Positions 1 through 10,539 of a stretch of 64,000 bases of DNA are shown one piece after another. Under the pieces are notes generated by a model. That model was not told the DNA's origin, ran no database searches, and saw only the letters and a program-made list of their open reading frames with translations. Position 1 is the stretch's first letter; each line of letters begins with the position of its first letter. Source of the stretch: Lota lota. Lineage: Eukaryota > Chordata > Actinopteri > Gadiformes > Lotidae. Position numbers and translations under genes: made by a program. The DNA lies in the NCBI GenBank assembly GCA_026745465.1, contig JACYXH010000791.1, forward strand, positions 342,001 to 406,000, read 5' to 3'.

Positions 1-900
1 GCATATGCGCGTCACTAGGCTATAAAGGTTTTGTATTCCATCCGTCTTTTCACCGGTGCAATTATGAATATGCCACACATTCGCATCGCGGCTGATGTAA
101 ATAGTTTTTAACGTGCGTGTAGACAATATTGTTAATCAGGCATGACATGAGAAAAGCATTTTGTTTTCACATGCGGGTAGGCCAAGGCGAGAAGGGTGAG
201 ATTCGCCTACGTTAGCATGCATTTAGGAGTTTTTGAGAACGATTTTGAGACATTTGGTCTACCGTCCCAGGTTTTTCTCCTTTTAGGGGCCTTGTCCTGT
301 TATCTAACCTGCATCCCTACCTGCATAGTATGACACGCTAGAGCTTTTTCTCTTTGATATGCTCGTGTGCTCTCGCTCCGCAGTCATTTAAAGGGACTCT
401 GATAGCAATGGCGTCAAGATAACGCAGCGTTATGTTTATTGCATACATTTTTGAACTATTCTTTTTATGTATTGCATTTTATTTATTTAGTACTTTTCTT
501 TGGGCCTGGTGGGGGTCCGCGCTGTACAATAATAGGGGAATCACTGACATGTTTTAAAATGAGTACTCTAAATAATTACTTGAATTAATTATATGAAATC
601 ATTTAGGGTCAGATCAGGATTGTCTACAATTCAGATGGAATTTTATGCTCTGAGAGAGCTGCAGCATGGGGGGGGGTGCTAAAGGGAATGGCATTCTTAT
701 TGGTTGGGATTTGATTTGGGCGATCGAATATATTCTATGTATTGCGGCTTGTTCTTCACAGGATGTAGTAATGACTATATTGTGAACATCTAGTACAAAT
801 TGTCACAGAATTATTTCAAGTCGCCGGCATGAGACTTCAATGAGGTTTCTTTTCTCTAACTCTCCGTGCTCTTTCCCTGTTCCCTGCTTCCCTCCAGATA
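1..900. other. No recognisable gene
   Basis: AT-rich sequence with no open frame of note, no clear repeat ends and no splice-bounded coding segment. A short poly-G run lies near 670. I see nothing to annotate. Confidence 0.5.
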
Positions 901-956
901 GAAAGACACGTGCCCAAACGTCACACACTTATGGAAGGCAGAGCAGTTCAAGTTAC

Positions 957-1279
957 ACGTTTTTTAAGTGTGTGGGAGCCCACTGTTTCAGCTGGAATTA
1001 AAAACACTATGAGATATAACAAAATGTGTTTTGGGCTGAGAGTTCTAGAAAGGAGAGGGGCGTGTTATGACCCACGGCAACTTTGTGATACTTTATTAGT
1101 GTTATGTGTACAGCAGAACAAGTGGACCCAAATGCAGGACATAGAACAGGCAGAGACTAATAAAGTGGCCAAGGAATTTATTTGGCAGACTAAGAGTTGT
1201 CAGGCAGGCAATGTTTGGCAACGGGGAGACAGGCAGACAGGCAGGCAGATGGTCAGGAAGGCAGGGGTTCGGCAACGGT

Positions 1280-1315
<36 letters not shown>

Positions 1316-1769
1316 ACTAGGCAACAAGCGGGTGGTCGGGAAGGCAGAGGTTCGGCAACGGTAGGCAGGCAGGCAGGCAGGGACTAGGGACAGGAACGGG
1401 AGCAGGAATCGGACTAGGAACAGGAACGGGAGCAGGAATCGGAGTAGGTACAGGAACAGGAACGGGAGCAGGAACAAGAACTGGAACTGGGAAGAAGTGA
1501 TCTAAAGGCGGGGACGAAGATACAGACGAGTGTGGGGTAAACAGAGGGAGCACGAGGGGTAATGGAGGCAGGGTATCACTAGGTGGTTCACTCTGGTGTC
1601 ACGAAAAGAACACCACCTGCATTCGCAGCAGGGTGGAACGTTCGCATAGTGTTTTGAGGAGATTGGCAAAAACATAGGATTTCACCCCAGATGACTGTTG
1701 ATGATCATCTAAGACAAATTACCACATTTAAAACAACAAAAAACGGTTTTGGGATCACTGGCTCTTTAA
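957..1769. repeat. TTAA-ended MITE family, copy 1 (interrupted)
   Basis: The segments 957-1106 and 1590-1769 match two consecutive parts of a related copy at 20438-21000, including shared blocks around 'agctggaatt' and 'gcaaaaacatagga'. The right end reads gggatcactggctctttaa, the reverse complement of the left end of the 20.4-kb copy (ttaaagagccagtgaaccc). This defines inverted termini that include TTAA. The element is split by a 480-bp insertion holding GGCA-type repeats. No coding capacity is visible, so it is a non-autonomous element whose superfamily I cannot assign. Confidence 0.5.
1107..1560 (-). repeat. Decayed gypsy-like LTR with GGCA/GGAACAGGAAC tandem repeats
   Basis: The first ~65 bases (around 'cccaaatgcaggaca') match, in reverse, the segment 21285-21365, which resembles the 3' end of fish gypsy LTRs ('gcatttgggt'). 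The following (GGCA)n and degenerate GGAACAGGAACGGGAGCA repeats at 1270-1490 are the reverse complement of the CTGCCTGCCTGACT-type run that the intact gypsy element also carries near its LTR 3' end at 27.47-27.55 kb. I infer a minus-strand LTR remnant whose U5-side repeats expanded. Confidence 0.4.
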
Positions 1770-2031
1770 CCCTCTCAGACGCTGCAGACAACCATCTCGC
1801 CACTTGTGTCCCTTGGTTGAGACGTCAAAGAGTCTACTAAAAGGTTCTTCGGCGTCAAGAAAAGACGTTACCTGCGTTCGATGCAGAGTGTAACGTTCAC
1901 AAACAGTTTGGCCTAGAATGGCAAAAACATAGGACTTTACTCTTGTTTTCTCTATACATTACGGTCTTATTTCAGTAACCATGATAAATTGGCATAGATG
2001 ACTATGTTGACATATAGATATATTATATATA

Positions 2032-3309
2032 AACTGCTCAAAAAAATAAAGGGAATAAATCCTAGATCTGAATGAATGAAATAATCTTATTAAAAACTTC
2101 TTTCTTTACATAGTTGAATGTGCTGACAACAAAATCACACAAAAATTATCAATGGAAATCAAATGTATCAACCCATGGAGGTCTGGATTTGGAGTCACAC
2201 TCAAAATTAAAATGGAAAACCACACTACAGGCTGATCCAACTTTGATGTAATGCCCTTAAAACAAGTCAAAATGAGGCTCAGTAGTGTGTGTGGCCTCCA
2301 CGTGCCTGTATGACCTCCCTACAACGCCTGGGCATGCTCCTGATGAGGTGGCGGATGGTCTCCTGAGGGATCTCCTCCCAGATCTGGACTAAAGCATCTG
2401 CCAACTCCTGGACAGTCTGTGGTGCAACGTGGCGTTGGTGGATGGAGCGAGACATGATGTCCCAGATGTGCTCAATTGGATTCAGGTCTGGGGAACGGGC
2501 GGGCCAGTCCATAGCATCAATGCCTTCCTCTTGCAGGAACTGCTGACACACTCCAGCCACATGAGGTCTAGCATTGTCTTGCATTAGGAGGAACCCAGGG
2601 CCAACCGCACCAGCATATGGTCTCACAAGGGGTCTGAGGATCTCATCTCGGTACCTAATGGCAGTCAGGCTACCTCTGGCGAGCACATGGAGGGCTGTGC
2701 GGCCCCCCAAAGAAATGCCACCCCACACCATGACTGACCCACCGCCAAACCGGTCATGCTGGAGGATGTTGCAGGAAGCAGAACGTTCTCCACGGCGTCT
2801 CCAGACTCTGTCACGTGTGTCACATGTGCTCAGTGTGAACCTGCTTTCATCTGTGAAGAGCACAGGGCGCCAGTGGTGAATTTGCCAATCTTGGTGTTCT
2901 CTGGCAAATGCCAAAGACACAGCAAACCTTCTTGCCACAGCTCGCATTGATGTGCCATCCTGGATGAGCTGCACTACCTGAGCCACTTGTGTGGGTTGTA
3001 GACTCCGTCTCATGCTACCACTAGAGTGAAAGCACCGCCAGCATTCAAAAGTGACCAAAACATCAGCCAGGAAGCATAGGAACTGAGAAGTGGTCTGTGG
3101 TCACCACCTGCAGAACCACTCCTTTATTGGGGGTGTCTTGCTAATTGCCTATAATTTCCACCTGTTGTCTATTCCATTTGCACAACAGCATGTGAAATTT
3201 ATTGTCAATCAGTGTTGCTTCTTAAGTGGACAGTTTGATTTCACAGAAGTGTGATTGACTTGGAGTTACATTGTGTTGTTTAAGTGTTCCCTTTATTTTT
3301 TGAGCAGTG
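2032..3309 (-). mobile_element. Tc1/mariner transposon, internally deleted copy
   Basis: Terminal inverted repeats (aactgctcaaaaaaataaag at the left; its complement ending gagcagtg at the right) are flanked by TA on both sides (2030-2031, 3310-3311), the Tc1/mariner target duplication. Flanks and gene are nearly identical in reverse to the longer copy at 8689-10235, so both belong to one recently active family. The transposase carries a 270-bp in-frame deletion that removes most of the DNA-binding region, so this copy could only be mobilised in trans. Confidence 0.92.
2279..3013 (-). pseudogene. Tc1 transposase with in-frame 270-bp deletion
   Basis: About 244 residues from the MRRSLQ start. 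Compared with the copy at 8987-9988 it lacks roughly 90 residues covering the second half of the N-terminal helix-turn-helix region and the linker. The reading frame passes directly from the VARRFAVS segment into [10 protein letters not shown]. The catalytic core looks complete: FTDESRF (first Asp), [10 protein letters not shown] (second Asp), then PIEHIWD (Glu), the DD34E pattern of Tc1 transposases. Without the paired-like DNA-binding half it should not bind its ends. The frame is otherwise open, which suggests the deletion is recent. An open frame starting at a TTG extends 15 codons further upstream, but the ATG at 3013 is the plausible start. Confidence 0.85.
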
Positions 3310-3511
3310 TATTTCAACTTTTAAAAGCAACAAAGTGTCAAACGGGTTTGTGTTCACTGGCTCGTTGACCTGCTTGGCTTTCTATACACACTTCCCCGCC
3401 TATCTAGATCACTCTCCTGGGCAAGTGTCTTTGTATCTGGAGAAAAGCAGGGAAAAGGGAAAGTTCCCCAACAGAAATGGTATTTAGTACCAGTGGGAAT
3501 ATAGTTACATG

Positions 3512-4994
3512 TAGGGGTGTGCGGTATGATAAAATTAGATCGTGAACAATTAGAATATCTGCACAATCTGCCTTTACAGAGAGACATGGTATCGTGCTAC
3601 AGTACACATTCTTTCAGTTAAAGTTATATGGCTCTTACACGCATCAAAAGTTGTTTTCTCAGCCAAATCCTAATAAGGGTCATTACCTTCAAATAAGGGT
3701 AAGGCTTCACGGACACCTATAGTATAACGCAACGGTGTGTGGCGCATTTAATATATTGCACCGCTTATTATAGTGCTCATATACAACGACGATACTAAAA
3801 AGCATCACAAAGTTGCCGTAGGTCGTAACACGCCCCCTCCTTCCTACTCTCATACACTTAAATGTTATGTAGGTAATCTTTTGAAACTATTGTTTCCCAC
3901 AACTGTCTATAGACGAGGCGCCATAATTAAAATAAAACATCTATGAAATCTAACAGTTGTCGGTCTCTGCGGAGACGCAGATCTCCGTTCTGCCAAACTG
4001 CGCACAGTATTCACATCAGATCATGACAAAACCTTAATCGATAAAGCGAATGTAGAAGTTTTGACTGTTTACACATTTTAAATACATGTGAATGATGCGT
4101 TTCAGTGTACTATAAAAAAAATTGGGCACTATTTAGTTTAGCAGAACAGCGCACAAAGACCACAATAATGCAATCTAAATCGAGGGCCGAGTCACTGTGG
4201 GTCTAGCTGTGTTAACTGCTGGAACCTGACCAGCTGTCGCCTCTCTTTTATGCCTGTGTTAGAGACTTTTCTTTCTTCACATTTTTTACCGTTGCGGAGC
4301 ATTCCCACAACAAAGCTTTTGGTTGTAGATCTCTCATTAGATCCAACCTATAATATAACAGTAATTATTATTTTCTCTTACCCATGGCTAATAGCCAATG
4401 TAAGCCTAATGCATTGGATGTAGGCCTATTAGAATGTGCTGTAGGCAAGATCTATAGCATGATCTAAAAGCTATCGTTTATGTTATTTGTTAAAAATGGC
4501 ATTGTCATGCGTCAGGAATTATTGCATGAAATGTAAGAATATCTGTTTCTAGTTGACTGCTCTCATACATGTGCTTTGAGCTTTTAGACCGCTGCTGCCT
4601 CATTTCTGACCAGTCAGGGCATCTCTTCTCTGAGTGTATTTGGTAATCCATCTAGCCTGTCAATCACATAAATCTAAGGCCATATATGTTTTTAATAAGG
4701 AACTTTGTTTGGTTGTACTGTTTAGTAACTTGCGAAACATGACAAAAAATCATGATAAGATCTTGTATTGTGATCCTGACTGAAAAAAATCTTGATGATA
4801 TTTTTGCAAGAATGTTTTAATGCGGACACATGTTGCAGGGACTACTATAATCATCAAACTGGTGTGATTGAAGGCATCAAAGGGTTAAATCAAGCATGAA
4901 GAGGAGATTTCCAAATATCTAGATATATATTGTGTTTCACGGTATAGCCTAAAAATATCACAATAATATTTATAGGCCGTATCGCCAAGCCCTA
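3512..4994. mobile_element. hAT-like non-autonomous element (tentative)
   Basis: Ends read taggggtgtgcggtatgat at the left and ggccgtatcgccaagccctA at the right; the latter reverse-complements to tagggcttggcgatacgg, giving imperfect inverted termini. The interior has the 'atcatgataag/tatcacaataatattt' texture of a very common teleost TAGGG-ended repeat. A reversed fragment of the TTAA-ended MITE family sits inside at about 3695-3860. No clear 8-bp target duplication was found, so family and exact ends are uncertain. No transposase frame is present. Confidence 0.42.
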
Positions 4995-4999
4995 GTTGG

Positions 5000-6840
5000 G
5001 TTATTGGAATATTAAGAGTGTAATCTAATTGACCTGATAAATTATTATTAAGGTTAACCTTTTATTCTTTGATTATGAGACCTGTGTTACACATATGGTT
5101 TACATATATAAACCATAGCTTATTAGATCATCATTAGGTACTATGGGTCCACCGATCATTTTTCTCATGGCCGGTACCGATTATTAGTGATCAAGGAGAC
5201 AGATAACTATTGTTTGGAACCAATATATATTTTCAGTAAAAATGTTAATCTTGGTGTCAAAGTTTAGAATAACACAAACTTCCACAAAGAACGTTGTTAA
5301 ATACGCCTTTAAGCTCATTTATTTTTATGGATCCATCTGCAATGAGGGTTTAGAGAAAGAGATGAAAGTGGGGCCACAGGCTGACATATGCTTAATGCAT
5401 GACGCTTCATTTATTACAGAAAAACCACTTTGAAAGCCTTTAGTTGGTTTACATTATTTAAATGATATATATAACGTGATAGAAGGCAACATGCCATTCA
5501 AAACTAGGCTTTAATTATTAATGATTACTGTAATGGCTAAGCCTACAAACTTAAAGCCACTGAGGGGCTGCTATAAGGACTTAAACATATAAACAAATAA
5601 ACAGTCTATGGCTAGTGAACTAGCTGACGCGCTCTCTTTGAACTTACACTACTCCGTAGCCTACTGTGGAAATCACTGACTCCATTAGTCATCGTTGAGT
5701 TTTGATTGTGGTTTATTGATTTCAAAGCTTCTTTTCAATGTGCACGAAACCATGCACCATCAACAAAACATCCATGATCCCCTGAGCGTTGTGCACTGTA
5801 TCAATTTGTTGCGGTCTAAAACTGTTTGTGTTCCCTCCTTAACAGCACACCCTCGTTACCTGTTGCAAGGTTCCTACCTATATAGGATGCGCACATGCCT
5901 ATCAGTGCCACCAGTGGACAATTTGTGTCCTACACCCAAAACAACAAAATTGTTCTTACAATTACTATAGCTGAATATTATGTACAATAGCAATATAACT
6001 GAATATTCAACCTTGACAACTATCAACTAACATCTATAGAGTCCGTGTATGGATTAACACAGTTGTATTACGCAGTTGTGCAGTTGTATTACGTGTAAAG
6101 TCAACAATATCCAGCACCTCTACAAGAAACAGTTGGAGACAGCTTCAGGACTCAATTCAGTAACTTTACCAGAAGTTGTTGGTTTAGACTGAGAGTTTGA
6201 TCTTCCCTGGTAAGTGCAATAAATAATGTTATAGTTTATTGATTTATTTTTAATGCCAGTCGGCTAACTAAATTATTGATCAACAAATTAACTTGTTGAC
6301 ATTCGCGACGGCATTCAAGTAAGCTTTAAGAGGCTCAACTGTGGCTTATGTTATCATGACCATATCAGCTACCTATAACATGTCAAAACACCAACTCATA
6401 TGGGCGAGTAATGTTACGTTCCCTTTCGCAATGTTGTAGCGTACTTCTGACTGCCTGCGCATTTCTTCAATTGTTTCCGATGAGAGAGCCCATGCATCCG
6501 CATGACCTAGACAAAAAAGTGCAGTGCCAAACGTCTTTATGGGCTTTTTAGTGCAGTTGAAAATCTCTGAACTTTAAAAAACAATAAGCACTGCCATCAT
6601 CACTGTTGCTGTTTCAAAATGAACCAATCCCAGATCATGTCTACTGTCAAACAAACATTTATTTCTGAAGGGTAGATTGGTACATATCAATTATGGAATA
6701 TACAGTTGCTGCAGCTGCTTTTACAAATATAAACTGTGTCTACATATACTGCTTGGACACTCGTGGATGTAAAACAAGCATTTATCGCTGCGATGTTGAG
6801 CTAGGAGCTAAGGAGCTAGAGTAGAGAAATCTTCAAAATA
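5000..6840. other. No recognisable gene
   Basis: AT-rich sequence. Short open frames (5242-5433, 5695-5970) show no motif or codon pattern I recognise and lack splice-site context. Nothing else is supported. Confidence 0.45.
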
Positions 6841-6849
6841 AGCTATTTT

Positions 6850-7290
6850 TTATGTACAACGATTGAAGTTGCATATGGTCAGATTAGGTGCATCTCGGGC
6901 GACAGACTGCAGGCACTGTGCCACCTGCACTATAATCTCTGCTGCTGCGTCTGCATTCATTTTGGGGTGTATGTAAACAACAGGATACAAAAAGCTTTGG
7001 GAACTTGCGAGGTAAGTAAAAAGGTCTGAGCGAAACGAAAGCAGTTCAATGTCCTGATTGCAGATAGCCTGTCTTACCACAGCGATCTTACACCACCGCT
7101 TGTTTATGTGTAAGCACACCCCTCCACCCAGCACTGTACCTGTCTTCTGTGTGTCACGGTCCAGGCGCACCGGAGTTCCAAACCCCTCAATTCCAGGTCC
7201 ACATCCTAATCATGTTCTTTCAGCCACGTTTCAGTAATAGCAAGAATACAAGCATTCAATATAATAGATGGGAGAGGAATGTGACAATGT
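6850..7290 (-). pseudogene. LINE apurinic-like endonuclease domain relic
   Basis: A 106-residue open stretch (7170 to 6850) contains GGGVCLHINKRWCK, then VVYIHPKMNADAAAEI and a final ICNFNRC. These correspond to the GGG(V/L)C-hN, YIPP-type and GDFNH motifs of LINE endonuclease domains. Upstream, after a stop, the frame continues with ILAITETWLKEHD, matching the conserved TETWL motif. Still further upstream LPSIIL is joined almost directly to it, so the SNVRSLRNK-type segment is deleted. The reverse transcriptase is absent. This is a truncated, mutated non-LTR retrotransposon fragment. Confidence 0.75.
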
Positions 7291-7639
7291 AGTTGTCTAC
7301 GTAGCCTTTGGCAAACACCTTCATTCCTCCCTCTCTGTCGTAGCTTCCCTCTTTTCCATCAGGTCTTAATCCTCTGTATTTCAGATTGTCATATTGATTC
7401 TGTCTGAGGATATCGCTGAGAAAATCATCACGTCCGTATAGTGGCAAAATTCTTGCATCATGAGATTGCAGGAAAAACTCAACTATTTGCAATGGCATGA
7501 TAGTTTGCAATGCATTCCTTGTTTACCACTTCCATGCCCAACTCAGTCATATGGTTTTGCAAAGCCCTCAGAAAGCTGAATATGAATAGTAATCCATAGT
7601 TAGTGTTAACCATATCCACGAATATGCATTGTTAATTGA

Positions 7640-7646
<7 letters not shown>

Positions 7647-7720
<74 letters not shown>
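7647..7720. repeat. (TG)n microsatellite
   Basis: About 36 uninterrupted TG units. It abuts the left TA and terminal repeat of the Tc1 relic at 7721. Confidence 0.97.
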
Positions 7721-7721
<1 letters not shown>

Positions 7722-8670
7722 ACTATATTGCCAAAGGTGTTCTTTCGGGTTGAGGTCAGGACTCTGTGCAGGCCAGTCAAGTTCCTCCACACCAAACTCG
7801 CTCATCCATGTCTTTATGGACCTTGCTTTGTGCACTGGTGCACAGTCATGTTGGAACAGGAAGGGGCCAAATTTTCCAAAATGTCTTGGTATGCTGAAGC
7901 ATTAACAGTTCCTTTCACTGGAACCAAGAGGCCAAGCCCAACCCCTGAAAAACAACCCCACACCATAACCCCCCCTCCACCAAACTTCACACTTGGTACA
8001 ATGTAGGCAAGTACCGTTCTCCTGGCAACTGCCAAACCCAGACTCATCCATTGGATTGCCAGACAGAGAAGCATGATTTGTCACTCCAGAGAACACGTCT
8101 CCACTGCTCTAGTGTCCAGTGGCGGTGTGCTTTACACCACTAAATCTGACGCTTTGCATTGCACTTGGTGATGTAAGGCTTGGATGCAGATGCTCGGCCA
8201 TGGAAACCCATTCCATGAAGCTCTCTATGCACTGTTCTTGAGCTAATCTGAAGGCCACATGAAGTTTGGAGGTCTGTAACTATTAACTCTGCAGAAAGTT
8301 GGCGACTTCTGTGCACTGTGCGCCTCAGCATGCATTGACCCCGCTCTGTGATTTTAAGTGGCCTACCACTTTGTGGCTGAGTTTCTGTTGTTCCCAATTG
8401 TTTCCACTTTGTTATAATACCACTAACAGTTGACCATGGATTTTTTAGTTGTGAGGAAATTCACGAATGGACTTATTGCACAGGTGGCAACCTATCACGG
8501 TACCACGCTTGAATTCATTGAGCACCTGAGAGCGATCCATTCTTTCACAAATGTTTGTAGAAGCAGTATGCCTAGATGCTTGATTTTATACACCTGTGGC
8601 CATGGAAGTGTTTGGAACACCTGAATTCAATGATTTAGAGGGGTGGGTCAATACTTTTGGCAATATAATG
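7721..8670 (-). mobile_element. Degenerate Tc1-like transposon (second family)
   Basis: The termini cactatattgccaaaggtgt and acttttggcaatataatg are inverted repeats flanked by TA (7719-7720, 8671-8672). Minus-strand fragments of a Tc1 transposase are readable in several frames: an N-terminal part with SGRPLKITERGQ (8397-8140), a core part with [12 protein letters not shown] (8074-7814), and ELDWPAQSPDLNPKEHLW (7835 onward). The end of the gene is missing: the frame runs from the HLW motif straight into the terminal repeat. Frameshifts, the 3' deletion and the short length (950 bp) make it non-autonomous. The family differs from the two CACTGCTC-ended copies nearby. Confidence 0.85.
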
Positions 8671-8688
8671 TATATATATATATATATA

Positions 8689-10235
8689 CACTGCTCAAAA
8701 AAATAAAGGGAACACTTAAACAACACAATGTAACTCCAAGTCAATCACACTTCTGTGAAATCAAACTGTCCACTTAGGAAGCAACACTGATTGACAATAC
8801 ATCTCACATGCTGTTGTGCAAATGGAATAGACAACAGGGTGGAAATTATATGCAATTAGCAAGACACCCCCAATAAAGGAGTGGTTCTGCAGGTGGTGAC
8901 CACAGACCACTTCTCAGTTCCTATGCTTCCTGGCTGTTGTTTTGGTCACTTTTGAATGCTGGCGGTTCTGTCACTCTAGTGGTAGCATGAGACGGAGTCT
9001 ACAACCCACAGAAGTTGCTCAGGTAGTGCAGCTCATCCAGGATGGCACATCAATGCGAGCTGTGGCAAGAAGGTTTGCTGTGTCTGTCAGCGTAGTGTCC
9101 AGAGCATGGAGGCGCCAGTACATCAGGAGACGTGGAGGAGGCCGTAGGAGGGCAACAACCCAGCAGCAGGACCGCTACCTCTGCCTTTGTGCAAGGAGGA
9201 GCAGGAGGAGCAGAGCCCTGCAAAATGACCTCCAGCAGGCCACAAATGTGCATGTGTCTGCTCAAACGGTCAGAAACAGACTCCATGAGGGTGGTATGAG
9301 GGCCAGACGTCCACAGGTGGGGGTTGTGCTTACAGCCCAACACCGTGCAGGACGTTTGGCATTTGCCAGAGAACACCAAGATTGGCAAATTCGCCACTGG
9401 CTCCCTGTGCTCTTCACAGATGAAAGCAGGTTCACACTGAGCACATGTGACAGACGTGACAGAGTCTGGAGACGCCGTGGAGAACGTTCTGCTGCCTGCA
9501 ACATCCTCCAGCATGACCGGTTTGGCGGTGGGTCAGTCATGGTGTGGGGTGGCATTTCTTTGGGGGGCCGCACAGCCCTCCATGTGCTCGCCAGAGGTAG
9601 CCTGACTGCCATTAGGTACCGAGATGAGATCCTCAGACCCCTTGTGAGACCATATGCTGGTGCGGTTGGCCCTGGGTTCCTCCTAATGCAAGACAATGCT
9701 AGACCTCATGTGGCTGTAGTGTGTCAGCAGTTCCTGCAAGAGGAAGGCATTGATGCTATGGACTGGCCCGCCCGTTCCCCAGACCTGAATCCAATTGAGC
9801 ACATCTGGGACATCATGTCTCGCTCCATCCACCAACGCCACGTTGCACCACAGACTGTCCAGGAGTTGGCGGATGCTTTAGACCAGGTCTGGGATATCCC
9901 TCAGGAGACCATCCGCCACCTCATCAGGAGCATGCCCAGGCGTTGTAGGGAGGTCATACAGGCACGTGGAGGCCACACACACTACTAAGCCTCATTTTGA
10001 CTTGTTTTAAGGACATTACATCAAAGTTGGATCAGCCTGTAGTGTGGTTTTCCACTTTTAATTCTGAGTGTGACTCCAAATCCAGACCTCCATGGGTTGA
10101 TAAATTTGATTTCCATTGATAATGTTTGTGTGATTTTGTCAACTATGTAAAGAAAAAAGTTTTTTATAAGATTATTTCATTCATTCAGATCTAGGATGTG
10201 TTATTTTAGTGTTCCCTTTATTTTTTTGAGCAGTT
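8689..10235 (+). mobile_element. Tc1/mariner transposon, full-length copy
   Basis: 1547 bp with termini cactgctcaaaaaaataaag and its complement ending gagcagtt, flanked by TA (8687-8688, 10236-10237). It encodes an open transposase on the plus strand. It inserted in an AT-repeat just right of the older Tc1 relic at 7721-8670. The size and terminal structure are normal for an autonomous Tc1 element. Confidence 0.93.
8987..9988 (+). CDS. Tc1-type transposase, open frame (DD34E)
   Basis: 333 residues, close to the usual 340 of Tc1 transposases; they cut and paste the element at TA dinucleotides. The N-terminus ([25 protein letters not shown]) is the first helix-turn-helix. A basic GRRR-type linker (around residues 60-72) and a second helix-turn-helix follow, up to about residue 120. 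The catalytic core has FTDESRF, the glycine-rich [11 protein letters not shown] box, [10 protein letters not shown] and PIEHIWD, with 34 residues between the second Asp and the Glu. The ATG at 8987 was chosen because the family conserves MRRSLQ; a TTG-initiated extension to 8942 is unlikely to be used. Relative to the sister copy at 2279-3013 it lacks one codon after the catalytic Glu (WD versus WEE). No stop or frameshift is visible, so activity is possible. Confidence 0.9.
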   Translation: MRRSLQPTEVAQVVQLIQDGTSMRAVARRFAVSVSVVSRAWRRQYIRRRGGGRRRATTQQQDRYLCLCARRSRRSRALQNDLQQATNVHVSAQTVRNRLHEGGMRARRPQVGVVLTAQHRAGRLAFAREHQDWQIRHWLPVLFTDESRFTLSTCDRRDRVWRRRGERSAACNILQHDRFGGGSVMVWGGISLGGRTALHVLARGSLTAIRYRDEILRPLVRPYAGAVGPGFLLMQDNARPHVAVVCQQFLQEEGIDAMDWPARSPDLNPIEHIWDIMSRSIHQRHVAPQTVQELADALDQVWDIPQETIRHLIRSMPRRCREVIQARGGHTHY

Positions 10236-10252
10236 TATATGTATGTACAGCC

Positions 10253-10515
10253 ACCTAGGTAACTTTTATTGGGCTCCTCCAGACCAAGGACGCAGGGTGG
10301 TGATGTTGAAGCCGGTTTATTGTAAGAGTGCAGACAATGATGCATGACAATGGTGCTCCATGTTGCCATGTAGGAGATCTCTCCCTGAGTGTGTGTGGTG
10401 ATGGCTGGTTAAACCTGTGCACACTGATTACTCAATGTGCAACAGGTGTACAGCCTCACCCATCCCCAGAGTCCAATCAGACTGCCAGGTGAGGCTGCTT
10501 AAACCATTAAGTAAA
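10253..10515 (+). repeat. Dispersed repeat family B, copy 1
   Basis: Shares 'ccacctaggt', 'ggtttattgta', 'ctctccctgagtgtgtgtgg' and 'caatgtgcaacaggtg' blocks in order with copies at 15999-16312 (+) and 22153-22460 (-). This copy is the most diverged. No coding capacity. Confidence 0.75.
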
Positions 10516-10539
10516 ATCATCTGCACTCACGCCCACATA

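Larger units (their letters stand above)
1860..3370. repeat. TTAA-ended MITE family, copy 2, split by Tc1
   Basis: Sequence 1860-2031 repeats the 'gcaaaaacataggactt' and 'catagatgactatgttgac' blocks of the family. After the Tc1 element (2032-3309) the repeat resumes at 3311 and runs into 'gttcactggctcgttgacc' near 3355, a version of the family terminus. The Tc1 insertion is therefore younger than this MITE. Confidence 0.45.

Noticed and set aside
7632..8006. Open frames made of Cys-Val or His-Thr runs
   Set aside because: They are translations of the TG microsatellite at 7647-7720 continued into the Tc1 relic, not genes. The same applies at 49684-49921, 54309-54554, 55443-55829 and 59941-60249.
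9050..9696. Long antisense open frames (144-154 codons) across the Tc1 transposase
   Set aside because: They mirror the real transposase on the other strand; no motif or start context supports them. The same shadow appears at 2574-2950.
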